A DNA stretch of 64,000 bases, taken from Plantactinospora alkalitolerans (lineage in GTDB: Bacteria; Actinomycetota; Actinomycetes; Mycobacteriales; Micromonosporaceae). Shown in pieces: positions 15,509-23,722 of this stretch. A model generated the notes under the pieces. The model searched no databases and was not told where the DNA came from. It was given only the letters and a program-made list of their open reading frames with translations. The position numbers and the translations under genes were made by a program. Location: assembly GCF_015690345.1 (NCBI RefSeq), contig NZ_JADPUN010000422.1:1-64000 (forward strand). Reading direction: 5' to 3'. How positions within the stretch are numbered: position 1 is the stretch's first letter; each line of letters starts with the position of its first letter.

Positions 15509-16665
15509 GACACTCTCCGATCGTCGAGTCGGTACACCCGCGCGCCCTCTAGGCTCGGCGGTTCCTGGGGGCTATCGTCCTGGGCCAGCTCGGCTCGCCG
15601 AAACCACTCGGTCGAGCAAGCTACGCATCTCGGCTGTCCGTTGGGGCGTCGCCCCTCAACGTGCTTGTGCGTAGCCTTCGAGATCACCCGAACCTCCGGT
15701 GGAGGCGGCGCCGGGGCCGACGGCCGCTCGCCAGTAACGGGCTCCTGAGCGCCGGCGACGCACGCCGGGCAGCCAACCCACGCGCTCTTTGGCCGCGTCG
15801 GGTCGCTCGGGATGCTGCGCACCCCGTCGCACCGACCGCATTTCGTCGGTCGCCCCGCGCGGCGCTGTACGGCGACATCCCACCACTGGTGGGCCTGGTT
15901 GAGCCATTTCGGCGTTTGCGCAATTGGATCTTTAGCGACGAGGAGGAAGACCTCGGCGACGAGGTCGATCTCCCTGCCGCCGGCAAGGGCCGTGTTGATC
16001 TGATTCAAACACCCCGGCACCGACCAGAGCGGGCGGTGTTCGCGGACCCTGGCCACGATCGTTTTCTTCCGCTCTTCAAGATTGGAATCCCCTCCATCCC
16101 GAGAGCTCTCGTCCGACGACGGTGAGTTGATCTCCATGGGGGTAGGGGGAGGGTTTTCCAGGTAGTTCCTAGGTTGCGTTCCACCGTCGGAACTACCGAC
16201 GTTCCACTGCGGAACTACCGTAGTTCCACCATCGGAACTACGGTCCCGGGTGGCCACATCGTCGGTAGTTCCACCATCGGAACTACGGTAGTTCCGTTCT
16301 GAGGGGTCGGTAGTTCCACCGTCGGAACTACCGTAGTTCCGCTCGGGGATGGTGAGGCGGTACAGGGTCGGTCGACGACTGACGGCCCGGACGACCTCCA
16401 GCCAGCCCTTCTCGACCAGCCCCTTGGCTGTCTTGGCCGCGTTCGCACGTCGACCGATACCGGCCTTCGCCATCAGCGTCGGGTAGTCGAGCCACGCCAG
16501 GTCCGCGTCCGGAGCCCTGTCTCCGTCACGATTGCGGACGTACCGGGCATAGGTCTCGGCGGTGGCCTTTTCGACCGCGCTCAGCTCGTCCGACTCCCAG
16601 ACGGCGTCGCGGTACGTGTCGCGGAACGGCCGCTCGTCGGCGCTCACCGCCGGCCGCCCGTGCAC
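15505..16665 (-). CDS. Replication initiator-like protein with iterons inside its gene
   Basis: 386 aa from a GTG start. Residues 20-110 form a winged-helix domain (YPTLMAKAGIGRRANAAKTAKGLVEKGWLEVV). A linker at 110-165 is made of NYxSSDGGTT-type repeats because the DNA below it carries iterons. A second domain follows (RPLWSVPGCLNQINTAL, WLNQAHQWWDVAVQ), then two CxxC pairs near the end. The layout recalls lambda O-like initiators, where the origin lies in the initiator gene. The replication role is inferred from layout. Confidence 0.65.
   Translation of the reverse strand: MHGRPAVSADERPFRDTYRDAVWESDELSAVEKATAETYARYVRNRDGDRAPDADLAWLDYPTLMAKAGIGRRANAAKTAKGLVEKGWLEVVRAVSRRPTLYRLTIPERNYGSSDGGTTDPSERNYRSSDGGTTDDVATRDRSSDGGTTVVPQWNVGSSDGGTQPRNYLENPPPTPMEINSPSSDESSRDGGDSNLEERKKTIVARVREHRPLWSVPGCLNQINTALAGGREIDLVAEVFLLVAKDPIAQTPKWLNQAHQWWDVAVQRRAGRPTKCGRCDGVRSIPSDPTRPKSAWVGCPACVAGAQEPVTGERPSAPAPPPPEVRVISKATHKHVEGRRPNGQPRCVACSTEWFRRAELAQDDSPQEPPSLEGARVYRLDDRRVS
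16162..16340. repeat. Iteron cluster, candidate replication origin
   Basis: Within 180 bp the palindromic unit GGAACTACCGTAGTTCC and its half GGAACTAC recur about ten times in both orientations, spaced by CACCATC or CACCGTC. The coding sequence is bent to keep the DNA repeat (Ser-Asp-Gly-Gly-Thr repeats). This is the kind of array an initiator binds. Confidence 0.7.
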
Positions 16666-16751
16666 CTGGCGAAAATGAAGTAGATCCCAACCCTTTGAAA
16701 AGGGCGAACAGATCTTGGTATCCTGGACATCGGATTCCTAAGTAGTGTGTT

Positions 16752-16783
16752 GACCCGGCGGGCGTGGGGACGCCCTCCGGGTC
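16752..16783 (-). terminator. Hairpin terminator, possibly bidirectional
   Basis: A long stem GACCCGG..GGGCGT / ACGCCC..CCGGGTC with loop GGGG lies just past the stop of the 110-aa gene. A TTTT run is on the plus-strand side. Confidence 0.6.
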
Positions 16784-16792
16784 GTTTTCTGT

Positions 16793-17125
16793 CTATGCGG
16801 CCGGCGCGAGCGCCTTGACCATCTGAATCGCCTCTTCGTACTCGTCCGCCTTCTGGCGCAGCACCTGCGCGGCCTCTTCTTCCTGTCGCAGGTTCGCGAC
16901 CGCGACGGGGAGGAGTTCGCGCAGGCGCAGCCCGAGCCGCAGCCCGCCATCGCCCCGGGGCGGGTGCGTTCCCGTCTTCCAGCGCCAGATCGTCGCGGCG
17001 GAAACGCCGCAGTCGGCCGCGATCTGCTCGTCGGGGACGTTGGCGGCACTCAAGATCACGGCGGCCACGCCGGTTGCGCAGTGGCCTACGGCCTCGGCCA
17101 GCAGGCGCCTGTTGTACCTGTCCAT
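16793..17125 (-). CDS. Helix-turn-helix protein, 110 aa
   Basis: Start ATG 17125 (MDRYNRRLLAEAV). Residues 25-52 read ILSAANVPDEQIAADCGVSAATIWRWKTGTH, a clear helix-turn-helix of the terminase-small-subunit/Xre type. A helical, coiled-coil-like tail follows. No strong ribosome binding site is seen, so it may be leaderless. It lies at the switch between the two transcription arms and may regulate replication or the shared operators. Confidence 0.65.
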   Translation of the reverse strand: MDRYNRRLLAEAVGHCATGVAAVILSAANVPDEQIAADCGVSAATIWRWKTGTHPPRGDGGLRLGLRLRELLPVAVANLRQEEEAAQVLRQKADEYEEAIQMVKALAPAA

Positions 17126-17260
17126 GGAAAGAGTATGACCTCGAATCGAAGCAGCGCGCAACACATGCAGCGGATTTCATCTGCTTCATGTTTGCCGACT
17201 GGCCGCGGGTTGAGTCCTTGCATGCTTTGAAGCCGCACGCGCGGGCTCTACGGTGGGGCG

Positions 17261-17737
17261 GTGCAGAGTCCGTCGCCACCAACTCCGGACCTGCCGCCGA
17301 CCGAGCACCGGTACCCCGATTCGACCGCCGGACCCTGGGTGTTGACCCTCCAGTGGCAGGTGCTCGACGGCTTACCCGAGTGTGTCGGAGTGACCTTGAC
17401 TAGCGACCCGCCTCAGCGTCTCACCGATACCGTCCTGCGCGGTCTGAACGTATCCAGATGGACGGCCGCCGACCGGGCCCGCATGATCACCCCGCAGGCA
17501 GCGTCATCGACAAGCATGAGGGCTTCGAAGCGGGCCAGATATGAACGGGTCGCCGAGATCTACCGCGCCGCGCTGCGCGGGGGCGGGCAGCCGGCACAGG
17601 CGGTCGCCGAGGCCGAGGGGCTTAGTCGAGGCGGCGCCTCGGCGCTGATCTCCAGGGTCCGCGAGGCCGGCCTCCTCCCTCCGACGTCCGCCGGTGTTGC
17701 GCTCGGGGATGTTGATCAGGACCCGAACGTCCAATGA
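17261..17737 (+). CDS. DNA-binding protein with C-terminal helix-turn-helix, 158 aa
   Basis: GTG start at 17261. The N-terminal 80 residues are a beta-rich domain seen with such proteins. Residues 90-145 (RYERVAEIYRAALRGG...VAEAEGLSRGGASALISRVREAGLLPP) are a helix-turn-helix found in many small actinobacterial regulators. It is the first rightward gene and divergent from the 110-aa regulator. Confidence 0.7.
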   Translation: MQSPSPPTPDLPPTEHRYPDSTAGPWVLTLQWQVLDGLPECVGVTLTSDPPQRLTDTVLRGLNVSRWTAADRARMITPQAASSTSMRASKRARYERVAEIYRAALRGGGQPAQAVAEAEGLSRGGASALISRVREAGLLPPTSAGVALGDVDQDPNVQ

Positions 17738-17786
17738 ATCAGCATTCATCTATCGGAGCCACGGCTATAGCATGTTGATCACATTC

Positions 17787-17809
17787 TGCGATAACCTATG
17801 TCAAGCTGG
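17787..17809 (+). repeat. 23-bp direct repeat, left copy, containing TAACCT box
   Basis: The 23 bp beginning TGCGATAACC and ending CAAGCTGG are identical to 19171-19193. The two copies flank the TnpB gene, 1384 bp apart. The repeat holds the TAACCT promoter/operator core. Confidence 0.8.
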
Positions 17810-17822
17810 CGTGACCTGAACT

Positions 17823-17865
17823 CCGTAGCGCTTGCAGTCGGTTCAACTGGAGGTAAGCGCTACGG
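17823..17865 (+). mobile_element. Left-end hairpin of the TnpB element
   Basis: An 11-bp perfect stem CCGTAGCGCTT/AAGCGCTACGG lies between the direct repeat and tnpB, as expected for a left subterminal hairpin of IS200/IS605-like elements. TTGAT, the known target motif of ISDra2-type TnpB, stands at 17775-17779. Confidence 0.5.
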
Positions 17866-17895
17866 CCGCAGACTACCGAAGAGGAGGTGTTTCAC

Positions 17896-19221
17896 ATGTT
17901 GACCGGTCGCCGTTACCTGCTCGCGTTCAGCGATGCTCAGGTTGCCTACGCCGAGCAGGTCGGCGCGGCCTGTCGTGCGGTGTGGAACACCGCCTTGGAG
18001 CAGCGCCGCGAGTACCGGCGCCGACACGCCTGGATCAACTACGTCGATCAGGCTCGTCAGCTCGCGGAGGCCAAGCGTGACCCAGACTGCGCGTGGTTGG
18101 CCGAGGTTCCGTCGCACACGCTGCAGCAGACACTGCGGGACCTGGACAAGGTGTGCCGAGCGCACGGCACGTGGAAGGTGCGGTGGCGGTCGAAGTCGCG
18201 CACCACGCCCTCGTTCCGGTTTCCGGACCCGCATCAGATCGCGGTACGCAGGGTGAACCGCCGGTGGGGCGAGGTCCGACTGCCGAAGTTCGGTCCGGTC
18301 CGATTTCGCTGGACTCGTCCGGTCGGCGGGGCGATTCGCAACGCGACCATGCTTCGTGACGGTGGCCGTTGGTACGTCTCGTTCTGCGTCGAGGACGGCG
18401 TGGCCGAGGCTGCCCCGAACGGCCGCCCGCCGGTGGGCGTAGATCGGGGTGTCGCGGTCGCGGTCGCCACCTCTGACGGTGACCTGTACGACCAGCAGTT
18501 CGCCACCCCGGGCGAACTGCGCCGAATCCGGCGCCTGAATCAGCGGCTGGCCCGGTCGCTGCGCGTTCACGGCCGTAATCGGCGGTCGGGACGTCGTGAC
18601 GCGGTCCGCGCGGAACTTAGCCGGCTGAATGCCCGGATCCGGTCCCGGCGCAACGACTTCGCCACCCAGACTGCGGTGCGGCTGGTCCGTAGCCACGGCC
18701 TGGTCGCGGTCGAAGACTTGCGCATCAAGAACATGACGGCCAGCGCGAAAGGCACGGCGGAGCAGCCGGGTCGCAACGTCCGCCAGAAGGCGGGCCTGAA
18801 CCGGGCCATTCTCAACAAGGGCTGGGGCGGCTTCCTGCTGAAGTTGGACTACGCCGCCCGATACCACGGGGCGACCGTGGTCAAGATCAACCCCGCGTAC
18901 ACGTCGCAGACCTGCAACGCCTGCGGGCACATCGCCCGGGACAACCGCGAGAGCCAAGCGGTGTTCCGGTGCGTCGCCTGCGGGCATCGGGCACACGCGG
19001 ACGTGAACGCGGCCAAGAACATCCTCGCCGCCGGGCTGGTGGTGACAGGGCGTGGAGACCTCGCCGTTGGGCGGTCCGTGAAGCGCCAACCGACCAAGAG
19101 GTTCGGGCAGCAGCACGCCCGAACCTCAGGTATCCCTAGCCTTCAGGTGAGGGTAGAAGTCAACTCCCCGTGCGATAACCTATGTCAAGCTGGAACCGCC
19201 GACGTCGAGAAAAACAGGTGA
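17896..19221 (+). CDS. tnpB: TnpB (IS200/IS605-type RNA-guided nuclease)
   Basis: 441 aa from ATG 17896, with GAGGAGG upstream. All RuvC-like catalytic acids are present: D183 in GVDRG, E273 in VEDL, D369 in HADVN. The zinc finger is complete (C340xxC343, C359xxC362). TnpB cuts DNA guided by an RNA made from the element's right end. No TnpA transposase is present. The frame continues past the right end into the flanking repeat, so the last 25 residues are not family sequence. Confidence 0.92.
   Translation: MLTGRRYLLAFSDAQVAYAEQVGAACRAVWNTALEQRREYRRRHAWINYVDQARQLAEAKRDPDCAWLAEVPSHTLQQTLRDLDKVCRAHGTWKVRWRSKSRTTPSFRFPDPHQIAVRRVNRRWGEVRLPKFGPVRFRWTRPVGGAIRNATMLRDGGRWYVSFCVEDGVAEAAPNGRPPVGVDRGVAVAVATSDGDLYDQQFATPGELRRIRRLNQRLARSLRVHGRNRRSGRRDAVRAELSRLNARIRSRRNDFATQTAVRLVRSHGLVAVEDLRIKNMTASAKGTAEQPGRNVRQKAGLNRAILNKGWGGFLLKLDYAARYHGATVVKINPAYTSQTCNACGHIARDNRESQAVFRCVACGHRAHADVNAAKNILAAGLVVTGRGDLAVGRSVKRQPTKRFGQQHARTSGIPSLQVRVEVNSPCDNLCQAGTADVEKNR
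19100..19170 (+). ncRNA. Right end / putative omegaRNA 3' region of the TnpB element
   Basis: The end of tnpB and the following bases hold CCCTAGCCTTCAGGTGAGGG and GAAGTCAAC, typical of IS605-type right ends where the guide RNA scaffold is encoded. The guide would be read from the DNA beyond about 19165. The exact RNA ends are not visible. Confidence 0.45.
19171..19193 (+). repeat. 23-bp direct repeat, right copy
   Basis: Identical to 17787-17809. It lies just upstream of the triple helix-turn-helix gene and may supply that gene's -10 region. Confidence 0.8.
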
Positions 19222-19223
19222 TC

Positions 19224-20426
19224 ATGGAGAGCACGCCCGGGGCGCGAGAGCTGGCAGACGGCCTCGCCGAGAACCCTCGGGCCTCTGACATCGCAGCACT
19301 GCTGGGGGTCAGCGCACGCCAGATCGGCCAGTGGGTGCAGGAGTCGAAGCCGGGCGAACGTCTGGCCGACCACCCGTTCCCGACCCCCGCCCGAGACGCC
19401 GACAACAAGCGGTACTGGCCGAAGGAGCAGGTCGACAAGATCCTCGACTGGCATCGGGCGGAAGTCCGACTGGATGAGCTCGGCGACGACCCCAGGTACT
19501 TCCGTGACCTCGTCGTGCAGCACCCCGACGGCCGCGAAGAGGAGATCCGCGCGCTGACCCGGAGTGGTGTTGCCGCCTTCCTCCGCGTCGCCGAGGGTTC
19601 GGTCAGCCGGTGGGTAAAGCAGTCGGAGCCCGGCGGTCGCCGCGCCGACGACCCGTTCCCGCCGCCGGAGCGCGACATCGGCGGGAAGCCGTACTGGCGG
19701 CAGACGCAGGCCGAGGAGCTGCTGGCCTGGCGCAGCGGCGACGAACCGGCCGAGCCGGGCGAGCGCACCCCCGTCTTCGAGCAGCGGGTGTTCCGGTTGC
19801 CCGACGGCACCATGTCGCCGCCGGTGACAATCCTGACCAGGGACGCTGTCGGCGACTTCCTCGGCTTCCAGCCGATCCAAATCACCCGGTTCATGTCCCG
19901 GTCCAGGCCGGGCGGCGATCTGGAGCATCACCCGTTCCCGGCCGAGCAGCGCGACAACCGCGGCAACCCGTACTGGTTGGCGTCGCAGGTCGACGAGCTT
20001 GCCGAGTGGGGCGAGTGGTACAAGTCCCAGCCGCGGCGGATGGGTGCCGGCGGCGGCGCCGGCGCGCACAAACGCGTCTTCGCCCGGTATCTGCCGACCA
20101 GGCGGGCGCACGCGTGGCATCCGCCGGCCCACACCACGGACTCGGTTACGACCCGGTACTGCCTGTTCTGCGAGATGGGTGCGGTCGGAAAGAGCCGCGT
20201 CGATCCGTGCACGGGCTACTCGGTCGAACGGGCGGCGCGGTTGTCCAGGGTTGACGCCGGCGACGTTCGCGGCCGGTCTGGTGGCGACTTCATCGCGGCC
20301 GAGGTTCGCGACGGCCTGGTGCAGTTGAAGCCGAGGACCGCGAAGATCGCGGTGTACGAGCTGACCGCTGCCGGCCGAGAGTGGCTGGACCAGTACTTCG
20401 AGTTCGCCGAGGACGCCTCCGTCTGA
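19224..20426 (+). CDS. Protein with three tandem MerR/excisionase-like winged-helix repeats
   Basis: 400 aa from ATG 19224. Three homologous units of about 60 residues are seen at about 20-76, 110-170 and 205-270. Each has LLGVSARQIGQW, FLRVAEGSVSRW or FLGFQPIQITRF, then a DHPFPxPxRD segment and YW..(A/E)QV. Each looks like an Xis/AlpA-type DNA-binding unit. A CLFCEMG pair and a short C-terminal domain follow. Three linked readers suggest it binds repeated sites as a regulator or recombination factor. Confidence 0.7.
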   Translation: MESTPGARELADGLAENPRASDIAALLGVSARQIGQWVQESKPGERLADHPFPTPARDADNKRYWPKEQVDKILDWHRAEVRLDELGDDPRYFRDLVVQHPDGREEEIRALTRSGVAAFLRVAEGSVSRWVKQSEPGGRRADDPFPPPERDIGGKPYWRQTQAEELLAWRSGDEPAEPGERTPVFEQRVFRLPDGTMSPPVTILTRDAVGDFLGFQPIQITRFMSRSRPGGDLEHHPFPAEQRDNRGNPYWLASQVDELAEWGEWYKSQPRRMGAGGGAGAHKRVFARYLPTRRAHAWHPPAHTTDSVTTRYCLFCEMGAVGKSRVDPCTGYSVERAARLSRVDAGDVRGRSGGDFIAAEVRDGLVQLKPRTAKIAVYELTAAGREWLDQYFEFAEDASV

Positions 20427-20472
20427 CCGTCGCCTGTCGGCGGTTCGACAATTGCGCCATTCGCCACCCTGG

Positions 20473-20530
20473 TTGACCCATGTCCCGGCCGGCTGTAACC
20501 TCGGTCAAGCTGAACTGACCGAGGTTACAG
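20473..20530 (+). promoter_or_regulatory. Promoter with 15-bp palindromic operator
   Basis: TTGACC (20473-20478), 17 bp, TAACCT (20496-20501). Perfect arms CTGTAACCTCGGTCA at 20493-20507 and its complement at 20516-20530 cover the -10 box and start point. GGAGG and the GTG start follow at once. Confidence 0.85.
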
Positions 20531-20539
20531 GAGGATGCC

Positions 20540-21013
20540 GTGACGGCAGCCCAAACCAGACGCGTACGACTCATCCCCGAACTCGGGGACGAGCTCCCCC
20601 GGGTTCCGGACCGCCTGCCTGACGAGCAGTTCGACTACACCGACCACGGGGGCACGCACTGGCGTGTCGCCAGATACGACCATCGGATCTTTCGCATCGC
20701 CGACCCGGACGAAGTGACACCGGTGCCCCTGGAAGATCTCCACGAGACGCCGGGCCACGCCGCCGCCTGGTACGCCAGTCAGTGGTACGACCGCGTCGCG
20801 ACGATCCCGCGTCGCGGCGACCTGATCGAGGTCGAACGCCCCGGCGACGCCAGCCTGTTCCTGCGGATCCACACGGCGTCCGGCAGCCACGACGACGGAT
20901 GGACCGTCTCCGGGATGGTCAGTTTCCAGCCCGGCGGCCCGATCGAGTCCGTCACCCGTTACCTGATCTCTGGGCCCGCGTCGTTCACCTGGCTCGACCG
21001 CAAGGACGTCTAA
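20540..21013 (+). CDS. Hypothetical protein, 157 aa
   Basis: GTG 20540 follows GGAGGATGCC. Beta-rich (GTHWRVARYDHRIFRIADPDE) with a W/R pattern loosely like the tandem family at 38.8-40.5 kb. First gene of the rightward nucleotide-metabolism unit. Function unknown. Confidence 0.65.
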   Translation: MTAAQTRRVRLIPELGDELPRVPDRLPDEQFDYTDHGGTHWRVARYDHRIFRIADPDEVTPVPLEDLHETPGHAAAWYASQWYDRVATIPRRGDLIEVERPGDASLFLRIHTASGSHDDGWTVSGMVSFQPGGPIESVTRYLISGPASFTWLDRKDV

Positions 21014-21101
21014 CCCCTGACGGCCCCGTGGTGGCCGGCTCCGGCCGGACGCCACGGAGTTGCCAGGGTGGCGGCGGAAGTTTGAACGGCAGGAGGGCAA
21101 G
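21014..21101 (+). repeat. Intercistronic hairpin module, copy 13
   Basis: A GGCCGGCTCCGGCCGG region, then the TTGCCAGGGTGGCGG hairpin, then AGGAGGG and ATG. First copy on the rightward arm. Confidence 0.55.
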
Positions 21102-21458
21102 ATGATCGAGGCAACAGTGCGGGTGCGGGTCGGCGACACGGAGGTCAGATCGACACGGCCCGGCGAGGGTAAGGCGTCCGACTACGCCCGAGCCAACGCC
21201 GCGCGCAAAGTCGCCCGGGACGACGTCCTCGACAAGCTCAACGCCACACCGGACCCCGTGAAGGAAATGCGTGGCGCGGTCACGGTGACCGCCGAACTGT
21301 CGGTTCACGGCCGGCGGTTGCGCTCGGAGCTGGTGATGGAAGGTGGGGACAAGCCGCGCGCCGTTGCCCAGGCCCTGCTCTGGGAAACGACCGGCGACGT
21401 TGCTAATCAGCTGGACAAGCTGGCCCCAGGAGTCCGCCGGTTCTGGCTTTTCCGGTAG
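21102..21458 (+). CDS. Hypothetical protein, 118 aa
   Basis: ATG 21102 behind AGGAGGG. An alternating beta/alpha pattern (MIEATVRVRVGDTEV, ARANAARKVARDDVLDKL, GAVTVTAELSVHGRRL) suggests a small RNA-binding-like or beta-sheet fold. The family is unknown. Confidence 0.6.
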   Translation: MIEATVRVRVGDTEVRSTRPGEGKASDYARANAARKVARDDVLDKLNATPDPVKEMRGAVTVTAELSVHGRRLRSELVMEGGDKPRAVAQALLWETTGDVANQLDKLAPGVRRFWLFR

Positions 21459-21553
21459 TCGGCGTGCCCGTATCCGGCGCTACCCGTCGGGCCGGTCTCG
21501 CACCGGCCCGTGCGGCAGCCGCCGGAAGTGGCTGACGAACGAGGGAGATCGCG
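21459..21553 (+). repeat. Intercistronic hairpin module, copy 14
   Basis: Stem GGGCCGGT-CTCGC-ACCGGCCC, with the same loop as copy 3, before GAGGGAGATCGCG and ATG. Confidence 0.55.
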
Positions 21554-22042
21554 ATGGGGAGCGACGTTGACCTGAACGCACTGTTGGAACTGGCCACGTT
21601 CGGCGCAGCCTGGGCAGCTCTTGCCGTCGGCCACAACGTGGCGGATCACATCCTGAGCCAGGGCGATCACATCGCCGACAACAAGGGCGCCCCGACTGTC
21701 GACGAGGTGACCAGCGGGAGGAAGAAGTCGCACTACGGGTGGTGGGAGAACCTGCAGCACGTTGCCCTCTACCACCTGGTCGTGGCGACGGTGTTGCTGA
21801 TTACCTGCTGGAGTTTCGACCTGTCGGCGACCTGGCGCGGCGTCGTTGCCGGCCTGGCCTGGTCGGCAACGACGCACTCGTTCATCGACCGCCGGTGGCC
21901 AGTTCGCTGGATTCTGCGGTTCACCGGCTCGCCGGGCTTCGCGGAGCTGCGTTCGGGCGGGCTGAACGGCATATACCTGGCCGACCAGGCGCTGCACCAC
22001 GGCTGCCTGTTCATCTCGGCGATCATGATCGCGAAGCTCTGA
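21554..22042 (+). CDS. Multi-pass membrane protein (DUF3307-like)
   Basis: 162 aa with hydrophobic stretches near 10-35, 68-90, 92-112 and 145-160. Conserved-looking HNVADHILSQGDHIADNKG and HSFIDRRW recall DUF3307 membrane proteins found on phages and plasmids. Function unknown. The stop overlaps the next start (TGATG). Confidence 0.6.
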   Translation: MGSDVDLNALLELATFGAAWAALAVGHNVADHILSQGDHIADNKGAPTVDEVTSGRKKSHYGWWENLQHVALYHLVVATVLLITCWSFDLSATWRGVVAGLAWSATTHSFIDRRWPVRWILRFTGSPGFAELRSGGLNGIYLADQALHHGCLFISAIMIAKL

Positions 22043-22521
22043 TGAAGATCAAGCTCGTGCCGACGTTGGCCCGCTTCAACCCCGACCTGCCCAGGCATGC
22101 CTGGGTAAAGAAGATTCGGCATCACCGCAACTGCGCCTGGTGCGAGATCGCGGTCCGCACCGTCCCGGGCGACTGGTCCCTGGCCTGGTCGTGGCCGGCC
22201 GACCCGCGGCTCACCGACGGTGTCGCCGCTTCGGACACGTCGCTCCCCTCGTGCACCGGTCCCCGAGCTGGGCGCAACCGACTGCTGCGCGCTGTTCGAG
22301 ATGGCAGCGTTTCCCCGGTTACCGTCGATGGTCGGACCGGATTCGAGGCCGCCGGCCGGCCACCGCTCGACGCCACCGCCGCTATTCGCCGGGCGGAGCA
22401 CGACAGCCTTGTACGCCTCGTCGGCGAGCAGTATCCGCAACCGGAGTTGACCGACCTCGGTGAGCGGTGGTTGCGTCTCTGCGACGAGTTCACTGGCGCT
22501 GCGAAAGTGGCCGCGCGATGA
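22042..22521 (+). CDS. Hypothetical protein, 159 aa
   Basis: The start overlaps the previous stop. The N-terminus is basic with a CAWC pair. The C-terminal part (SLVRLVGEQYPQPELTDLGERWLRLC) is helical. No family was recognised. Confidence 0.5.
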   Translation: MKIKLVPTLARFNPDLPRHAWVKKIRHHRNCAWCEIAVRTVPGDWSLAWSWPADPRLTDGVAASDTSLPSCTGPRAGRNRLLRAVRDGSVSPVTVDGRTGFEAAGRPPLDATAAIRRAEHDSLVRLVGEQYPQPELTDLGERWLRLCDEFTGAAKVAAR

Positions 22522-22563
22522 ACCGGAATCGAGCTATGTCGCATCTGTGCGCGACAATGGGGC

Positions 22564-22770
22564 ATGCCCACCCAGGCCACCCCGTGCCATTCTTGCGACC
22601 GCGACTCGACGTGGCACGGATTCTGCCGGTTTTGCCACGCCGCACTCCCGGATTCGATCAAGGAAGCGATCCGGTCGGCGGCCTGTTACCGAATCCGAGA
22701 TCGTCGCCGATACGACCGGCAGATCGAGCGCGCGTGCGGACACCTGGAGCGCTGGCGGGCTGCGGCCTGA
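22564..22770 (+). CDS. Small zinc-ribbon protein, 68 aa
   Basis: Starts at ATG 22564. CHSCDRDSTWHGFCRFC forms a likely zinc ribbon, and the C-terminal half is a basic helix. It lies directly upstream of the NADAR-macro gene. Confidence 0.6.
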   Translation: MPTQATPCHSCDRDSTWHGFCRFCHAALPDSIKEAIRSAACYRIRDRRRYDRQIERACGHLERWRAAA

Positions 22771-22780
22771 GGGGGCAGTC

Positions 22781-23722
22781 GTGACCGACGAGATTCGCGG
22801 CTTCTCGGGCAAATACCGCTTCCTGTCGAACTTCTTTCCCGCGCCGCTGCATTGGGACGGTCTGGACTATCCGACCAGCGAGCACGCGTTCAACTCGGGC
22901 AAGACGACCGAACCGTTCCTCCGGCAGTGGATCGCCAGCGCCCCCGATCTGGGAGAGGCGAAGCGGCGAGGGCACCAGGTCCGCCTGCGGGACGGCTGGG
23001 AAGCGCGGGTCCGGTACCGGGTGATGGAAGAGGTCTTGCGAGCCAAGTTCACCGCCAACGACGGTCGGATCCAGGCCCTCCTGTCGACCGGCGACGCTCT
23101 GCTGGTGGAGACCAACACCTGGAACGACCAGGTGTGGGGCGACTGCCAGTGCCGCGAGCACCGCGGTACGCCCGGCGAGAACCACCTCGGCCGGCTGCTG
23201 ATGAAGTTGCGCGACGAGCTACGCCGCCCGGCCGCGACCGCGACCGCGACGGAGCTGGTCGACGCGACCGGCGACCTCCTTGCTGCCGACGCCGAGGCCC
23301 TGGTGAACCCGGTCAACTGCGTCGGGGTGATGGGTGCCGGCCTGGCGCTCCAGTTCAAGCAGCGACACCCCGAGATGTTCGAGGCGTACCGGGTCGCGTG
23401 CCAGGTCGGCCAGGTGAAGCCAGGGCAGATGTTCGTTCATCACGAGCCGGCGCTGACCGGAGCTCGGTACGTGATCAACTTCCCGACGAAGCGTCACTAC
23501 CGCGACCAGTCTCAGGCCGACGACATCGCCGCCGGCCTGCTCGACCTGACCCGGGTCGTGCGCGAGCTCGGGATCCGGTCGATCGCCATCCCGGCGCTCG
23601 GGTGCGGGCTCGGCGGTCTCCGGTGGGCCGAAGTGCGGCCGATGATCGAGCGCGCGTTCGCTGGTATGACCGACGTGCGGGTGCTGCTGTACGGGCCGCA
23701 GTCGACAGGGGCGGCGCCATGA
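22781..23722 (+). CDS. NADAR-macrodomain fusion, ADP-ribosyl hydrolase-like
   Basis: 313 aa from GTG 22781 (GAGGGGG upstream). Residues 5-150 are a NADAR domain (FLSNFFPAP, PTSEHAFNSGKT, ALLVETNTWNDQVWGD). Residues 158-310 are a macrodomain (NPVNCVGVMGAGLALQFK, IPALGCGLGGLRW). Known NADAR domains remove ADP-ribose from guanine, and DarG-type macrodomains remove it from thymine. Phage AdfN, a NADAR protein, blocks the DarTG defence. The fusion is likely a dual DNA de-ADP-ribosylase; that activity is inferred. Confidence 0.85.
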   Translation: MTDEIRGFSGKYRFLSNFFPAPLHWDGLDYPTSEHAFNSGKTTEPFLRQWIASAPDLGEAKRRGHQVRLRDGWEARVRYRVMEEVLRAKFTANDGRIQALLSTGDALLVETNTWNDQVWGDCQCREHRGTPGENHLGRLLMKLRDELRRPAATATATELVDATGDLLAADAEALVNPVNCVGVMGAGLALQFKQRHPEMFEAYRVACQVGQVKPGQMFVHHEPALTGARYVINFPTKRHYRDQSQADDIAAGLLDLTRVVRELGIRSIAIPALGCGLGGLRWAEVRPMIERAFAGMTDVRVLLYGPQSTGAAP

